47,190 nucleotides of DNA from Actinomycetes bacterium (GTDB lineage Bacteria > Actinomycetota > Actinomycetes > Actinomycetales > Cellulomonadaceae). This document shows positions 17,053 through 24,165 of the stretch, one piece after another; positions within the stretch are counted from its first letter, which is position 1; the number at the start of each line of letters is the position of its first letter. The DNA is taken from positions 1 to 47,190 of the forward strand of contig JAJYTJ010000007.1 in NCBI GenBank assembly GCA_021793115.1, given 5' to 3'. The notes below the pieces were generated by a model. It was not told the DNA's origin. It saw only the letters and a list, made by a program, of their open reading frames with translations, and searched no databases. The position numbers were made by a program, and so were the translations under genes.

Positions 17053-18219
17053 GTGCACCTCGCCGCCCGCGCCACCGCCGACGGCACCCCCAACGCGCTG
17101 GCCCTGGCCCGCGCCGAGCTGCGCGACGCCGGGGTCGAGGTGCTCGACCTCACCGACTCCAACCCCACGCGGCACGGCCTGACGCACCCCGGCGTGCTGG
17201 CCGCGGTCCAGCGTGCCACGCCGCTGGCGGGGCGGTACCGGCCGGACCCGCACGGCCCGGTGGCCGCCCGCGAGGCGCTGGCCGCGCGCTTCGGTGGCGC
17301 CCCCGACGACTACTTCCTCACCGCCAGCACGTCCGAGGCGTACGGCTGGCTGCTGACGCTCCTGGCCGACCCCGGTGAGGCGGTGGCGGTCCCGGCGCCG
17401 GGGTACCCGCTCGTCGAGCCCCTGGCGCGGCTGGCGGCCGTGCGCACCACCGAGTACCCGGTCACCTACCTGCACCCGTACGGGTGGTCCACCGACACCA
17501 CCGAGCTGGCGCGCGTGGCCGCGCGCGACGACGTGCGCGCGGTCGTCGTCGTGAACCCCGGCAACCCCACGGGCGCCTACGTGGCCGACGACGAGCGTGC
17601 GCCGCTGCTCGAGGCGGCCCGGCGCGGGGGAGCGGCGGTCATCTCCGACGAGGTGTTCGGCCCGTTCCTGCTCGACGCGCCGGCGCCCCGCACGCTCGCC
17701 GGCGAGGAGGGGGTGCTGACGTTCGCGCTCGACGGGCTCTCCAAGCTGCTGTGCGCGCCGCAGCTCAAGCTCGGCTGGATCCGGGTCTCCGGGCCGGCTG
17801 ACGAGGTGGCGGCGGCGAGTGCAGCGCTCGAGACCATCGCCGACACGTACCTCTCGGTGGGGGCGCCGGTGGCCCTGGCGCTGCCGGAGCTGCTGGGGCT
17901 GGCCGACGAGGCGGTGGCCGCGACGCGCGACCGCCTGCGCACCAACCTCGCCACGGCGCGGGCCCTGCTCGACGACGGGGGCTGGCGCGTGCGCCGGTGC
18001 GACGGCGGGTGGACCGTGCTCGTCGACGTGCCGCGCTGGCTACCCGACGACGAGCTCGCGATGCACCTGCTGCGGTCGGCGCACCTCGCGGTGCACCCGG
18101 GCTGGTTCTACGACCTGCCGACCCCCGGCGCGCTCGCGGTGTCGCTGCTGCCGGAGCCGGAGGTGTTCGCCGAGGGGTGCCGCCGGCTGCGTGCCGCGGT
18201 GGACGGCCTCGGTCGCTGA
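17053..18219 (+). CDS. Class I/II pyridoxal-phosphate aminotransferase
   Basis: Fold-type I PLP enzyme of 388 residues. Seen are the N-terminal DSNPTRHGLTHPG, a YFLTASTSEAYGWLL cofactor-binding turn, VVVNPGNPTGAYV, and the Schiff-base lysine in ALDGLSKLLCAPQLKLGW (Lys231). The C-terminal Arg that binds the substrate carboxylate is not clearly identified. Substrate is unknown; candidates are aspartate/alanine-type or C-S lyase-like activities. The GTG start is fixed by a TACGCT leaderless -10. The ATP-grasp gene follows after 141 bases. Confidence 0.88.
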   Translation: MHLAARATADGTPNALALARAELRDAGVEVLDLTDSNPTRHGLTHPGVLAAVQRATPLAGRYRPDPHGPVAAREALAARFGGAPDDYFLTASTSEAYGWLLTLLADPGEAVAVPAPGYPLVEPLARLAAVRTTEYPVTYLHPYGWSTDTTELARVAARDDVRAVVVVNPGNPTGAYVADDERAPLLEAARRGGAAVISDEVFGPFLLDAPAPRTLAGEEGVLTFALDGLSKLLCAPQLKLGWIRVSGPADEVAAASAALETIADTYLSVGAPVALALPELLGLADEAVAATRDRLRTNLATARALLDDGGWRVRRCDGGWTVLVDVPRWLPDDELAMHLLRSAHLAVHPGWFYDLPTPGALAVSLLPEPEVFAEGCRRLRAAVDGLGR

Positions 18220-18348
18220 CCGCTGCCCGCGCGGGTGGCGCTCGCTGACCGCCGCCGCCGCCGCACGGTGGGACCCGGTGACCGCCGCCCGCGCACGGCG
18301 CGCCGCTCGCTCGTCGGGCGCCTCGCTGGGCCTGTCGGGACGCTTGAT

Positions 18349-18354
18349 TACCAT
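18349..18354 (+). promoter_or_regulatory. Leaderless -10 element of the ATP-grasp gene
   Basis: TACCAT ends 6 bases before the GTG at 18361. Confidence 0.55.
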
Positions 18355-18360
18355 TCGGGG

Positions 18361-19296
18361 GTGACGACCCCACCCTCCGGACCGGCCCGGCTCGCCCTGG
18401 CGACGTGCGGCGAGCTGCCCGACCTCGATCCCGACGACCGGCTGCTGCGCGACGCGCTCGTCGCGCGCGGCATCGCGGTGGACGCCGCGGTGTGGGACGA
18501 CCCGACCGTGGACTGGGCCTCCTACCAGCACGTCGTCGTCCGCAGCACGTGGGACTACACCGAGCGGCAGGCCCAGTTCGTCGACTGGGCGCGGCGCGTG
18601 GAGCAGACGAGCCGGCTCTTCAACCCGGCCGACGTCATCGCCTGGAACACGGACAAGCGATACCTCGCCGACCTCGAGAAGCGCGGCCTGCCCATCGTGC
18701 CGACGATCTGGCTCGACCCCGAGACCACCATGAGCTCGCGCGCGATCAACTCGCGGCTGCCCGCGTTCGGCGAGTTCGTCATCAAGCCGACCGTGAGCGC
18801 CGGCTCCCGCGACACCGGGCGCTACGACGCCTCGGCCACGCAGCAGCGGATGCTCGCCATCACGCACGCCAAGAACCTCATGGCGGTGGGCCGGCACGTC
18901 ATGCTGCAGCGCTACCTGCGGGCCGTCGACAGCGTGGGGGAGACCGGCATGGTGTTCCTCGACGGGGAGTTCAGCCACGCCGTGCGCAAGAGCGCCCTGC
19001 TGGACGGCCCGTTCCGTGCGGGCGAGCTCGACGGCGCGCTGTACCGCGACGAGGTCATCACGCCGCGCGAGCCCAGCGCGGCCGAGCGCGAGCTGGGCGA
19101 CCGGGTGGTCGCGGCGCTGGGCGAGATCTTCAGGACCGCGGCGCCGTTCCTCTACACGCGCGTCGACGTGATCCCGGACGACGAGGGCGCGCCGGTGATC
19201 CTCGAGGTGGAGCTGACCGAGCCCTCGCTGTTCCTGGGGCACGGCGGTGCGGAGTCGGTGGCGCGGGCGGCCGACGCCATCGTGGCCCGCCTCTGA
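18361..19296 (+). CDS. ATP-grasp superfamily protein (RimK/DcsG-like)
   Basis: Protein of 311 residues. The N-terminal Rossmann-like part (LALATCGELPDLDPDDRLL...VRSTWDYTERQ) and central EFVIKPTVSAGSRDTGRY match ATP-grasp ligases of the glutathione-synthetase/RimK type. The C-terminal TRVDVIPDDEGAPVILEVELTEPSLFL supplies the metal-binding Asp and Glu residues. The family includes the cycloserine ligase DcsG and many orphans. No other biosynthetic gene lies beside it, so the substrate is unknown. The GTG start is set by a leaderless -10. Confidence 0.82.
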   Translation: MTTPPSGPARLALATCGELPDLDPDDRLLRDALVARGIAVDAAVWDDPTVDWASYQHVVVRSTWDYTERQAQFVDWARRVEQTSRLFNPADVIAWNTDKRYLADLEKRGLPIVPTIWLDPETTMSSRAINSRLPAFGEFVIKPTVSAGSRDTGRYDASATQQRMLAITHAKNLMAVGRHVMLQRYLRAVDSVGETGMVFLDGEFSHAVRKSALLDGPFRAGELDGALYRDEVITPREPSAAERELGDRVVAALGEIFRTAAPFLYTRVDVIPDDEGAPVILEVELTEPSLFLGHGGAESVARAADAIVARL

Positions 19297-19326
19297 CCCG
19301 TGTTCGGCGCGGGCGCGGCGGCCCGT

Positions 19327-19332
19327 TACACT
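19327..19332 (+). promoter_or_regulatory. Probable -10 element of tRNA-His
   Basis: TACACT lies 30 bases before the mature tRNA-His end, the right place for a short 5' leader removed by RNase P. No clear -35 is seen. Confidence 0.45.
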
Positions 19333-19362
19333 TCTCGTCGGCCCGCCGCTGCGGCGGTCCGT

Positions 19363-19439
19363 GGTGGCTGTAGCTCAGTTGGTAGAGCACCTGGTTGTGG
19401 TCCAGGGGGTCGCGGGTTCAAGTCCCGTCAGCCACCCCA
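19363..19439 (+). tRNA. tRNA-His (anticodon GUG)
   Basis: GTGGCTG/CAGCCAC form the acceptor stem, with the extra G at -1 (19363) opposite C73, a mark of tRNA-His. Anticodon stem CCTGG/CCAGG encloses loop TTGTGGT, giving GUG. CCA is encoded. Confidence 0.97.
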
Positions 19440-19444
19440 TCACG

Positions 19445-19470
19445 AGGCGTCGACCCACCGGTCGGCGCCT
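19445..19470 (+). terminator. Intrinsic terminator of tRNA-His
   Basis: AGGCGTCGACC pairs with GGTCGGCGCCT (11 bp, one G-U) around a 4-base loop, 6 bases after the tRNA. A TTGTCGGTTCT tail follows. Confidence 0.8.
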
Positions 19471-19486
19471 TGTCGGTTCTCCGCGC

Positions 19487-19492
19487 TACCGT
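19487..19492 (+). promoter_or_regulatory. Leaderless -10 element of the GNAT gene
   Basis: TACCGT ends 6 bases before the GTG at 19499 and lies directly after the tRNA-His terminator. Confidence 0.55.
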
Positions 19493-19498
19493 GCCCGC

Positions 19499-20080
19499 GT
19501 GGCCATCGAGGTGGTGCCTGCGACCGCGGAGCGGTTCGAGGACGTGACGACGCTCCTGGGTCCTCCCACGTCGGGAGGGCAGGCGTGCTGGTGCCTGGCC
19601 AACCGGCTTCGGTCGCCCGAGAGGTCCGCCCTCGGGCCGGCCGGCCAGGCGGAGTACGTCCGTGACCTGTGTTCCCGGGACCCGCAGCCGGGTGTCCTCG
19701 CGTACGACCAGGGCCTCGTCGTGGGATGGGCCGGCGTCGCACCCCGCGCGGAGCTCTTCGCCTTCCGTCGGGGCGGCCGGGTCCCGTGGCTGGACGAGCG
19801 CCCCGTGTGGTCGGTGTTCTGCTTCCGGGTGCGGCCCGGCCACCGTCGACAGGGCGTCGCGCACGCGCTGCTCGCCGGCGCCGTCGAGTTCGCCCGGGCC
19901 CACGGCGCGCCGGCGCTGGAGGGCTACCCGGTGGACAACGCCGGCGCCCGGGTGAACCTCGTGAGCGGCTACGTCGGCACGCGCTCGATGTTCGAGAAGG
20001 CCGGCTTCACGAAGGTCAGCGACACCGACTCGGTCTCGGCGCGGACGCCGCGCGTGCTGATGCGGCTGGAGCTCGGCTGA
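19499..20080 (+). CDS. GNAT family N-acetyltransferase
   Basis: Acetyl-CoA-dependent acetyltransferase of 193 residues. The acetyl-CoA binding motif A is VFCFRVRPGHRRQGVAHALL (consensus V...RxxGxA), followed by AVEFARAHGAPALEGYPVD. The C-terminal GTRSMFEKAGFTKV is the typical motif B. An ACWCLANRLR segment early in the protein, with two cysteines, is seen in related uncharacterised proteins. The acceptor is unknown. The start is the GTG selected by the leaderless promoter. Confidence 0.88.
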   Translation: MAIEVVPATAERFEDVTTLLGPPTSGGQACWCLANRLRSPERSALGPAGQAEYVRDLCSRDPQPGVLAYDQGLVVGWAGVAPRAELFAFRRGGRVPWLDERPVWSVFCFRVRPGHRRQGVAHALLAGAVEFARAHGAPALEGYPVDNAGARVNLVSGYVGTRSMFEKAGFTKVSDTDSVSARTPRVLMRLELG

Positions 20081-20086
20081 TGCGCG

Positions 20087-20731
20087 CTACGCCGGCTGGG
20101 CGCCGGCGACCGAGGTCTCCACGATGCGCGCCGAGATCGCCTTGGCCGTGGCCGTGTCGGGGCCGGGTGCGGGTGGCATGAGCGTGGCGCGGTAGTAGCG
20201 CAGCTCGTCGATGCTCTCGAGGATGTCCGCCAGCGCGCGGTGGCCGCCGTGCTTGGCGGGGGCGTTGAAGTAGACCCGCGGGTACCAGCGGCGGGCGAGC
20301 TCCTTGATGCTCGACACGTCGATGATCCGGTAGTGCAGGTGGCCGACGAGCTCCGGCATGTCGCGGTCGAGGAAGGTCTTGTCGGTGCCGACGGAGTTGC
20401 CGGCCAGCGGCGCCTTGCCCGCGTCGGGCACCCAGCGGCGCACGTACTCGAGGACGGCGGCCTGCGCGTCGGACAGCGACATGCCGCCGGCGAGCTCGTC
20501 GAGCAGGCCCGACGTGGTGTGCATGGTCCGCACGTAGTCGTTCATCTGCGCCAGCGCCGCCTCGGGCGGGGCGATGATGACGTCGATCCCGCCGTCGAGC
20601 GCGTGCAGCTCGGAGTCGGTGACGACGACGGCGACCTCGACGAGCGCGTCGGCCGTGAGGTCCAGCCCCGTCATCTCGCAGTCGATCCAGACGATCCGGT
20701 CACTGGTTCCGTTGGTGGCGGTGCTGGTCAC
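20087..20731 (-). CDS. orn: Oligoribonuclease
   Basis: 3'-to-5' exonuclease that degrades 2-5-nt RNAs, including pGpG from cyclic-di-GMP turnover. DEDDh residues are in [13 protein letters not shown], in the [21 protein letters not shown] region, and in [15 protein letters not shown]. Length is 214 residues, against about 180-200 usual; the extra lies at the two ends. The GTG start at 20731 has a TAGGCT leaderless -10 six bases upstream. Confidence 0.95.
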   Translation of the reverse strand: MTSTATNGTSDRIVWIDCEMTGLDLTADALVEVAVVVTDSELHALDGGIDVIIAPPEAALAQMNDYVRTMHTTSGLLDELAGGMSLSDAQAAVLEYVRRWVPDAGKAPLAGNSVGTDKTFLDRDMPELVGHLHYRIIDVSSIKELARRWYPRVYFNAPAKHGGHRALADILESIDELRYYRATLMPPAPGPDTATAKAISARIVETSVAGAQPA

Positions 20732-20737
20732 GACGTC

Positions 20738-20743
20738 AGCCTA
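20738..20743 (-). promoter_or_regulatory. Leaderless -10 element of orn
   Basis: TAGGCT on the minus strand ends 6 bases before the GTG start of orn. Confidence 0.6.
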
Positions 20744-20761
20744 CGGCGGGTCGACGACACG

Positions 20762-21040
20762 TCAGGACCGCGGCGGTCCGTCGTCGTGCTCGGCGTGCTC
20801 GTCGTGCTCGCCCGGCCCGGGCACGGTGGACCCGATGCCGGCCGCGGCTGCGGCCAGCAGGCCGGCCCCGGCGGACACCCACACCCGGATGCCGGGCAAC
20901 GATCCGGCCCACGTGAGGGCCCCCAGCGCCGCGGCCCCGACCAGGACTCCGAGGGCCAGCCAGAGCGCGCCGCGGCCAGCCCAGCGCAGCACGACGGCCC
21001 GGCGCTCGAGCGGCGTCAGGCTGGTGCGATGGCGGGCCAT
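20762..21040 (-). CDS. Hypothetical small membrane protein adjoining tRNA-Arg
   Basis: 92 residues: a basic N terminus (MARHRTSLTPLERRAVVLR), two hydrophobic segments at about residues 22-43 and 50-70, and an acidic His/Asp/Glu tail (GEHDEHAEHDDGPPRS). I do not recognise a named family. The ATG lies one base after the discriminator base of the tRNA-Arg gene on the same strand, so no room exists for a ribosome-binding site. Either the message is made leaderless by tRNA 3' processing, or the true start lies further inside. Confidence 0.65.
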   Translation of the reverse strand: MARHRTSLTPLERRAVVLRWAGRGALWLALGVLVGAAALGALTWAGSLPGIRVWVSAGAGLLAAAAAGIGSTVPGPGEHDEHAEHDDGPPRS

Positions 21041-21041
21041 G

Positions 21042-21114
21042 TGCGCCCGGGGAGACTCGAACTCCCAACCAGCGGATTAGAAGGCCGCTGCTCTATCCAT
21101 TGAGCTACGGGCGC
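21042..21114 (-). tRNA. tRNA-Arg (anticodon UCU)
   Basis: Acceptor GCGCCCG/CGGGCGC pairs fully. The D-arm is TAGCTCAATGGATAGAGCA and the anticodon loop CTTCTAA gives UCU. The T-arm is GGGAGTTCGAGTCTCCC. Base pair 31-39 of the anticodon stem is a C-U mismatch as I read it. CCA is not encoded; the next gene's ATG follows after one base. Confidence 0.93.
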
Positions 21115-21648
21115 GGGGGATGGGGAAATCAGCTGGGGTGACCCTAGGGAAGAACCTAGGGAGAACCTCGACCCGTTCGGCCATCACCGGGGGCAAGGTT
21201 ACCGGGCCAGATGTCGGAGAGTGGGGCGGCCGCGAGGCGCGGCCGTGGTGTGGTCGGTCGGTGCGACGATCCGGGTGTGGACCCCAGCACACAGGATGGG
21301 TTGGCGGCTGCGATCGGTGCCTCGACGCGCGTCTGGCCGGAGTCGTCAACCGGCCAGTCCTGTGGCCGACGGGAGCGATGCCGGACCTGACCAGCAGCGG
21401 TGCGCCGTCGAACGCCGAGGTGACAACGGGCAGCGGGTCGCACTCGAGCATCGCAGGGCCTGCCGATGTGGTGTCGGGCCTGCTGCGCGGGGGCCTGGTC
21501 TGGAGCCTGTTCGTGGGTTCGGTCAGGAGGGGAAATCCCGCCCGGGGAAGGCACGGGGATCCGGTTTCGTGGAGCGTGGACGTTTCGCGCTCGACTGGAC
21601 AAGTAGTGGGTGGAGGCTCGAACGGCGGGCCGGACCGGAGCGGTGAAG
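21115..21648. other. Gene-poor interval upstream of the sigma/anti-sigma pair
   Basis: 534 bases without a gene I can support. Base composition is visibly less GC-rich than the surroundings. Several short, overlapping open frames on both strands have ordinary amino acid composition in pieces but switch frame. An example is a GTG-started stretch near 21280 that stops near 21390, followed by an ATG frame from 21379. This could be a decayed gene, but I cannot name a family. CCCTAGG and ACCTAGG, two AGGGA-flanked TAGG boxes, lie near 21140-21165. Confidence 0.4.
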
Positions 21649-22377
21649 ATGTCGAACGTGACCGAGGATCGGTTCGAGCCGGATCCCGAACTCGAGCGGC
21701 TGCTCATGGCGGCGGCTCCGCCGACGAGCGAGGCGACGTGGAAGGTGCGCTCGCTTCTGGCCTCGATGGCGGCGCTGTGCGTCGCTGAGTCGGTGTCAAC
21801 CCGTCGCCGGCGCATGAGGGTCGCCGCGAGCGTGGCTGTGCCGCTGGTCATCGTCGGCGGGGCCGGCGCGGCGTACGCGAGCACGACGATCGACTGGTCG
21901 GGGTTCTTCGGGCACACCACCGCTTGGGCCGACCTGGTTCAGAACCCCAGCCCGTCCACCAGTGCCGGCGGGGTGCCGAGCCCTGACGGGGACGTGCGGT
22001 TCACGCTGCCGAGCGGAGCGACCTGCGAACTGCGGTTAGTCCTGGTCCCCGACCGGGCGCACCCGGCCGATCCTGCGGCCCTGGTGCAGAGCCGGGACGC
22101 GCTTCGTGCCTACCTCGCGGGCGGCACAGTGCTGGCGGACGCGAACATCGACGGTGTGCTGGCCGAGAACCGGGGCGACCAGAACTGGGTGCTGAAGGAT
22201 GGTCAGACGCCGATCCCGTTCGGCCCGGGCACGTCCAACGACAACGCAGACGTCGACTACCACGGCGCCGCTTTGGAAGGGATCAACAAGGCGATCCAGG
22301 CACACGTCCCGGGCACCACTGCTGCGGGCGTGGCCCTGATCGGGCAGGAGAACTGCGACGCCGGTGCGGGCCAGTGA
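21649..22377 (+). CDS. Single-pass membrane protein, possible anti-sigma factor
   Basis: 242 residues. A cytoplasmic N terminus of about 65 residues (EPDPELERLLMAAAPP..., then Arg-rich TRRRRMR) is followed by one membrane segment (VAASVAVPLVIVGGAGAAY) and a large extracytoplasmic part with two conserved-looking cysteines. The stop overlaps the GTG of the ECF sigma gene (GTGA). Membrane topology and coupling to a sigma factor suggest an anti-sigma factor or a sensor partner. The usual ZAS zinc motif HxxxCxxC is absent, so this is inference. The ATG at 21649 is chosen for the GGAG 8 bases upstream; a GTG at 21610 is possible. Confidence 0.7.
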   Translation: MSNVTEDRFEPDPELERLLMAAAPPTSEATWKVRSLLASMAALCVAESVSTRRRRMRVAASVAVPLVIVGGAGAAYASTTIDWSGFFGHTTAWADLVQNPSPSTSAGGVPSPDGDVRFTLPSGATCELRLVLVPDRAHPADPAALVQSRDALRAYLAGGTVLADANIDGVLAENRGDQNWVLKDGQTPIPFGPGTSNDNADVDYHGAALEGINKAIQAHVPGTTAAGVALIGQENCDAGAGQ

Positions 22378-22895
22378 AAGCTCATCGTGCGGACGACGAG
22401 GAGCGCCGCTTCACCAGGCTCATGGTCGAGGTTGGTCCGGCGCTGCTCGCGTACTTCGAGCGTCGGGTCGGCACCGAGGGCGCCGACCTGCTGGCCGAGA
22501 CCATGGTCGTCGCGTGGAGGCGTCGCGCGAGCCTGCCAGCTGACGTCGAACCTGCACGGATGTGGCTGTTCGGCGTGGCCAGGAACCTGCTGCGCAACGC
22601 CCAGCGCACAGGGATCCGGCAACAGCACCTCGCCGACCGACTCCGCGCCGAGACCCAGCAGGCCTCCACCGCAGACCCGTCGGACGCCATCGCGATGCGC
22701 GACCTGATCTCCCGGCTCGACGACGACCTGGCTGAAGTCGTGACCCTCGTCCACTGGGAAGGTCTGTCGCTCGTGGAGATCGCAGGCATCCTGGACATCC
22801 CCGTCTCCACCGCCCGGGGGCGCTACCAACGCGCACGGCACCAGCTGCTCGGCCAGCTCACCGCCGACCAGACCACGGCCACCGCGCCACAGTGA
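22374..22895 (+). CDS. ECF-type RNA polymerase sigma factor
   Basis: Sigma-70 family protein of 173 residues. Region 2 covers about residues 12-85 (LLAYFERRVGTEGADLLAETMVVAWRR, then MWLFGVARNLLRNAQR). Region 4 is at about 110-160, with the helix-turn-helix LSLVEIAGILDIPVSTARGRYQRAR. Regions 1 and 3 are absent, which defines the ECF class. It starts inside the end of the membrane protein gene, an order opposite to the usual sigma-first arrangement. A stem-loop follows at 22944. Its target promoters are unknown. Confidence 0.88.
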   Translation: MKAHRADDEERRFTRLMVEVGPALLAYFERRVGTEGADLLAETMVVAWRRRASLPADVEPARMWLFGVARNLLRNAQRTGIRQQHLADRLRAETQQASTADPSDAIAMRDLISRLDDDLAEVVTLVHWEGLSLVEIAGILDIPVSTARGRYQRARHQLLGQLTADQTTATAPQ

Positions 22896-22943
22896 CGGGC
22901 CAGCAGCCCTGCGTCGACCGAGCAACCCTGACGTCACCCAAGG

Positions 22944-22971
22944 CCGCCGCTGGGAACCAAGCCCAGGGCGG
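22944..22971. terminator. Hairpin terminator between sigma factor and hydrolase
   Basis: CCGCC-G-CTGGG at 22944-22954 pairs with CCCAGGGCGG at 22962-22971, a 10-bp stem with one bulged G and a 7-base loop. TTCAGGTCT follows. It lies between convergent genes. Confidence 0.6.
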
Positions 22972-23076
22972 TTCAGGTCTCGGCACTGGCGTGCGCCGCC
23001 GCCTGGGCGTCGTCGCCCGGTGTCGGCTCGAGGAGCACCTCTCGTGGGCGGCCGTGGGTGACCGGACGATCGAGGG

Positions 23077-23766
23077 CTACCGCTGGCTGGAGTGGCCGTT
23101 GGCCCAGGCCGCGAGGAACTCGTCGGGCCGGCTGCGATGGATGTGGTGGCCGACCGGGATCTCCACCACGTCCGCGCCGACAGCGGCCGCGCACGCGAGT
23201 ACCTCGTCCTGTGGAACCGTGCTCGCGGACCCGCCACGGACGACCAGGGTGGGGACGTCGATCGCGCCTAGCGCCGACCACCAGTCGGGGTCCGGGGCGT
23301 TGATCTGGCCAACGATCGCCACGATCGCCGCCCAGTCGAAGGGCAGGTCTCCCTCGGGCCGTTGGCGCAGCTCCGTGGTGGTGCCGGCGGACGGCACGGG
23401 CGCATCCTCGATGACCAGCCTGGTCAGCCACGCGGGGCGCTCCGCCGCCACGAGCCACGCCACGATCCCGCCCATGCTGTGCCCGACGAGCGTCACGTCG
23501 TGCAGCGCCAGTGCGTCGGCGAAGGCCAGCACGTCGTCGCGCATCAGCTCGAACGAGTAATCGCCTGGCCAGTCGCTGCGGCCGTGGCCACGCGCGTCAG
23601 GGGCGAGCAGGTGACGGGTGCGCGCAAGACGCGAGCCGATGGCGTCCCAGTCGCCGCCATCGAGGCCGAGCGCGTGGATGGCGAGCACGGTCGGGGCATC
23701 CGGGCTGCCGTGCTCGACATAGCTGGTGCGCAGACCGCCGACCGTGATCTCACGCCGTGCGGGCAT
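23077..23766 (-). CDS. Alpha/beta hydrolase
   Basis: Cytoplasmic alpha/beta-fold hydrolase of 229 residues. The nucleophile elbow is GHSMGG. APDARGHGRSDWP carries the oxyanion-region turn, and the catalytic His is probably in VGHHIHRSRPDEF near the C terminus. Length is a little short for the family (250-280) because the cap is small. The ATG at 23766 has TAGCGT six bases upstream, a leaderless layout. The substrate is unknown. Confidence 0.88.
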   Translation of the reverse strand: MPARREITVGGLRTSYVEHGSPDAPTVLAIHALGLDGGDWDAIGSRLARTRHLLAPDARGHGRSDWPGDYSFELMRDDVLAFADALALHDVTLVGHSMGGIVAWLVAAERPAWLTRLVIEDAPVPSAGTTTELRQRPEGDLPFDWAAIVAIVGQINAPDPDWWSALGAIDVPTLVVRGGSASTVPQDEVLACAAAVGADVVEIPVGHHIHRSRPDEFLAAWANGHSSQR

Positions 23767-24165
23767 GGCCGAACGCTAGCAGCGGGCCTGTGGGTGGCGC
23801 CGCCGGAATCCTGGGACACTGATCTGTCCGAGCCGGGAGGGGGATCCAGGTAACGGGGTCAAGTCCCTGGGAGTGGTGTAGCGCGTTGGCGTGATCTTCG
23901 TGCTGGTCAGGCTGTCGGTGCGAGGGGTGCGGTGCTCACCTCCCGGTTGTCGGGGACGAGGGTGAGTCGGGACTTGGCCGGCACGTCGAGGGCGAAGTAG
24001 CGGCGTCCTTCGGCCCATTCGACCGCGCTCGCTGGTGCACGGCCCGTGGACGTGCCCTGGTCAGGACCCGACCACGGGCCAGAGGTCCGTGACCCGTCAG
24101 GGGTGCGCTGCGAGGCGTGGTCGCCGTGGCGGCGTCCATGGCGTCCGGCCCGGATCGTGGGCTGG
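23767..24165. other. Gene-poor interval with a possible decayed coding fragment
   Basis: 399 bases between the hydrolase start and the histidine kinase stop. Near 23773-23778 is the leaderless -10 (TAGCGT, minus) of the hydrolase. A minus-strand frame ending at 23907 has about 40 residues of plausible protein (VEWAEGRRYFALDVP, then LTLVPDNREVSTAPLAPTA) that I cannot place in a family and that has no start. GGGGTCAAGTCCC at about 23857 resembles a tRNA T-arm or an IS end, but nothing around it completes either. Confidence 0.35.

Noticed and set aside
21042..21114. tRNA-Arg as the attachment site of an integrated element
   Set aside because: The accessory-looking DNA is on the 5' side of the tRNA, not the 3' side usually used, and no duplicated tRNA end or integrase was found.
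23850..23880. T-arm-like GGGGTCAAGTCCC, possible tRNA
   Set aside because: No acceptor stem, anticodon arm or D-arm can be formed around it. An IS end is also unsupported, as no transposase or matching inverted end is found.
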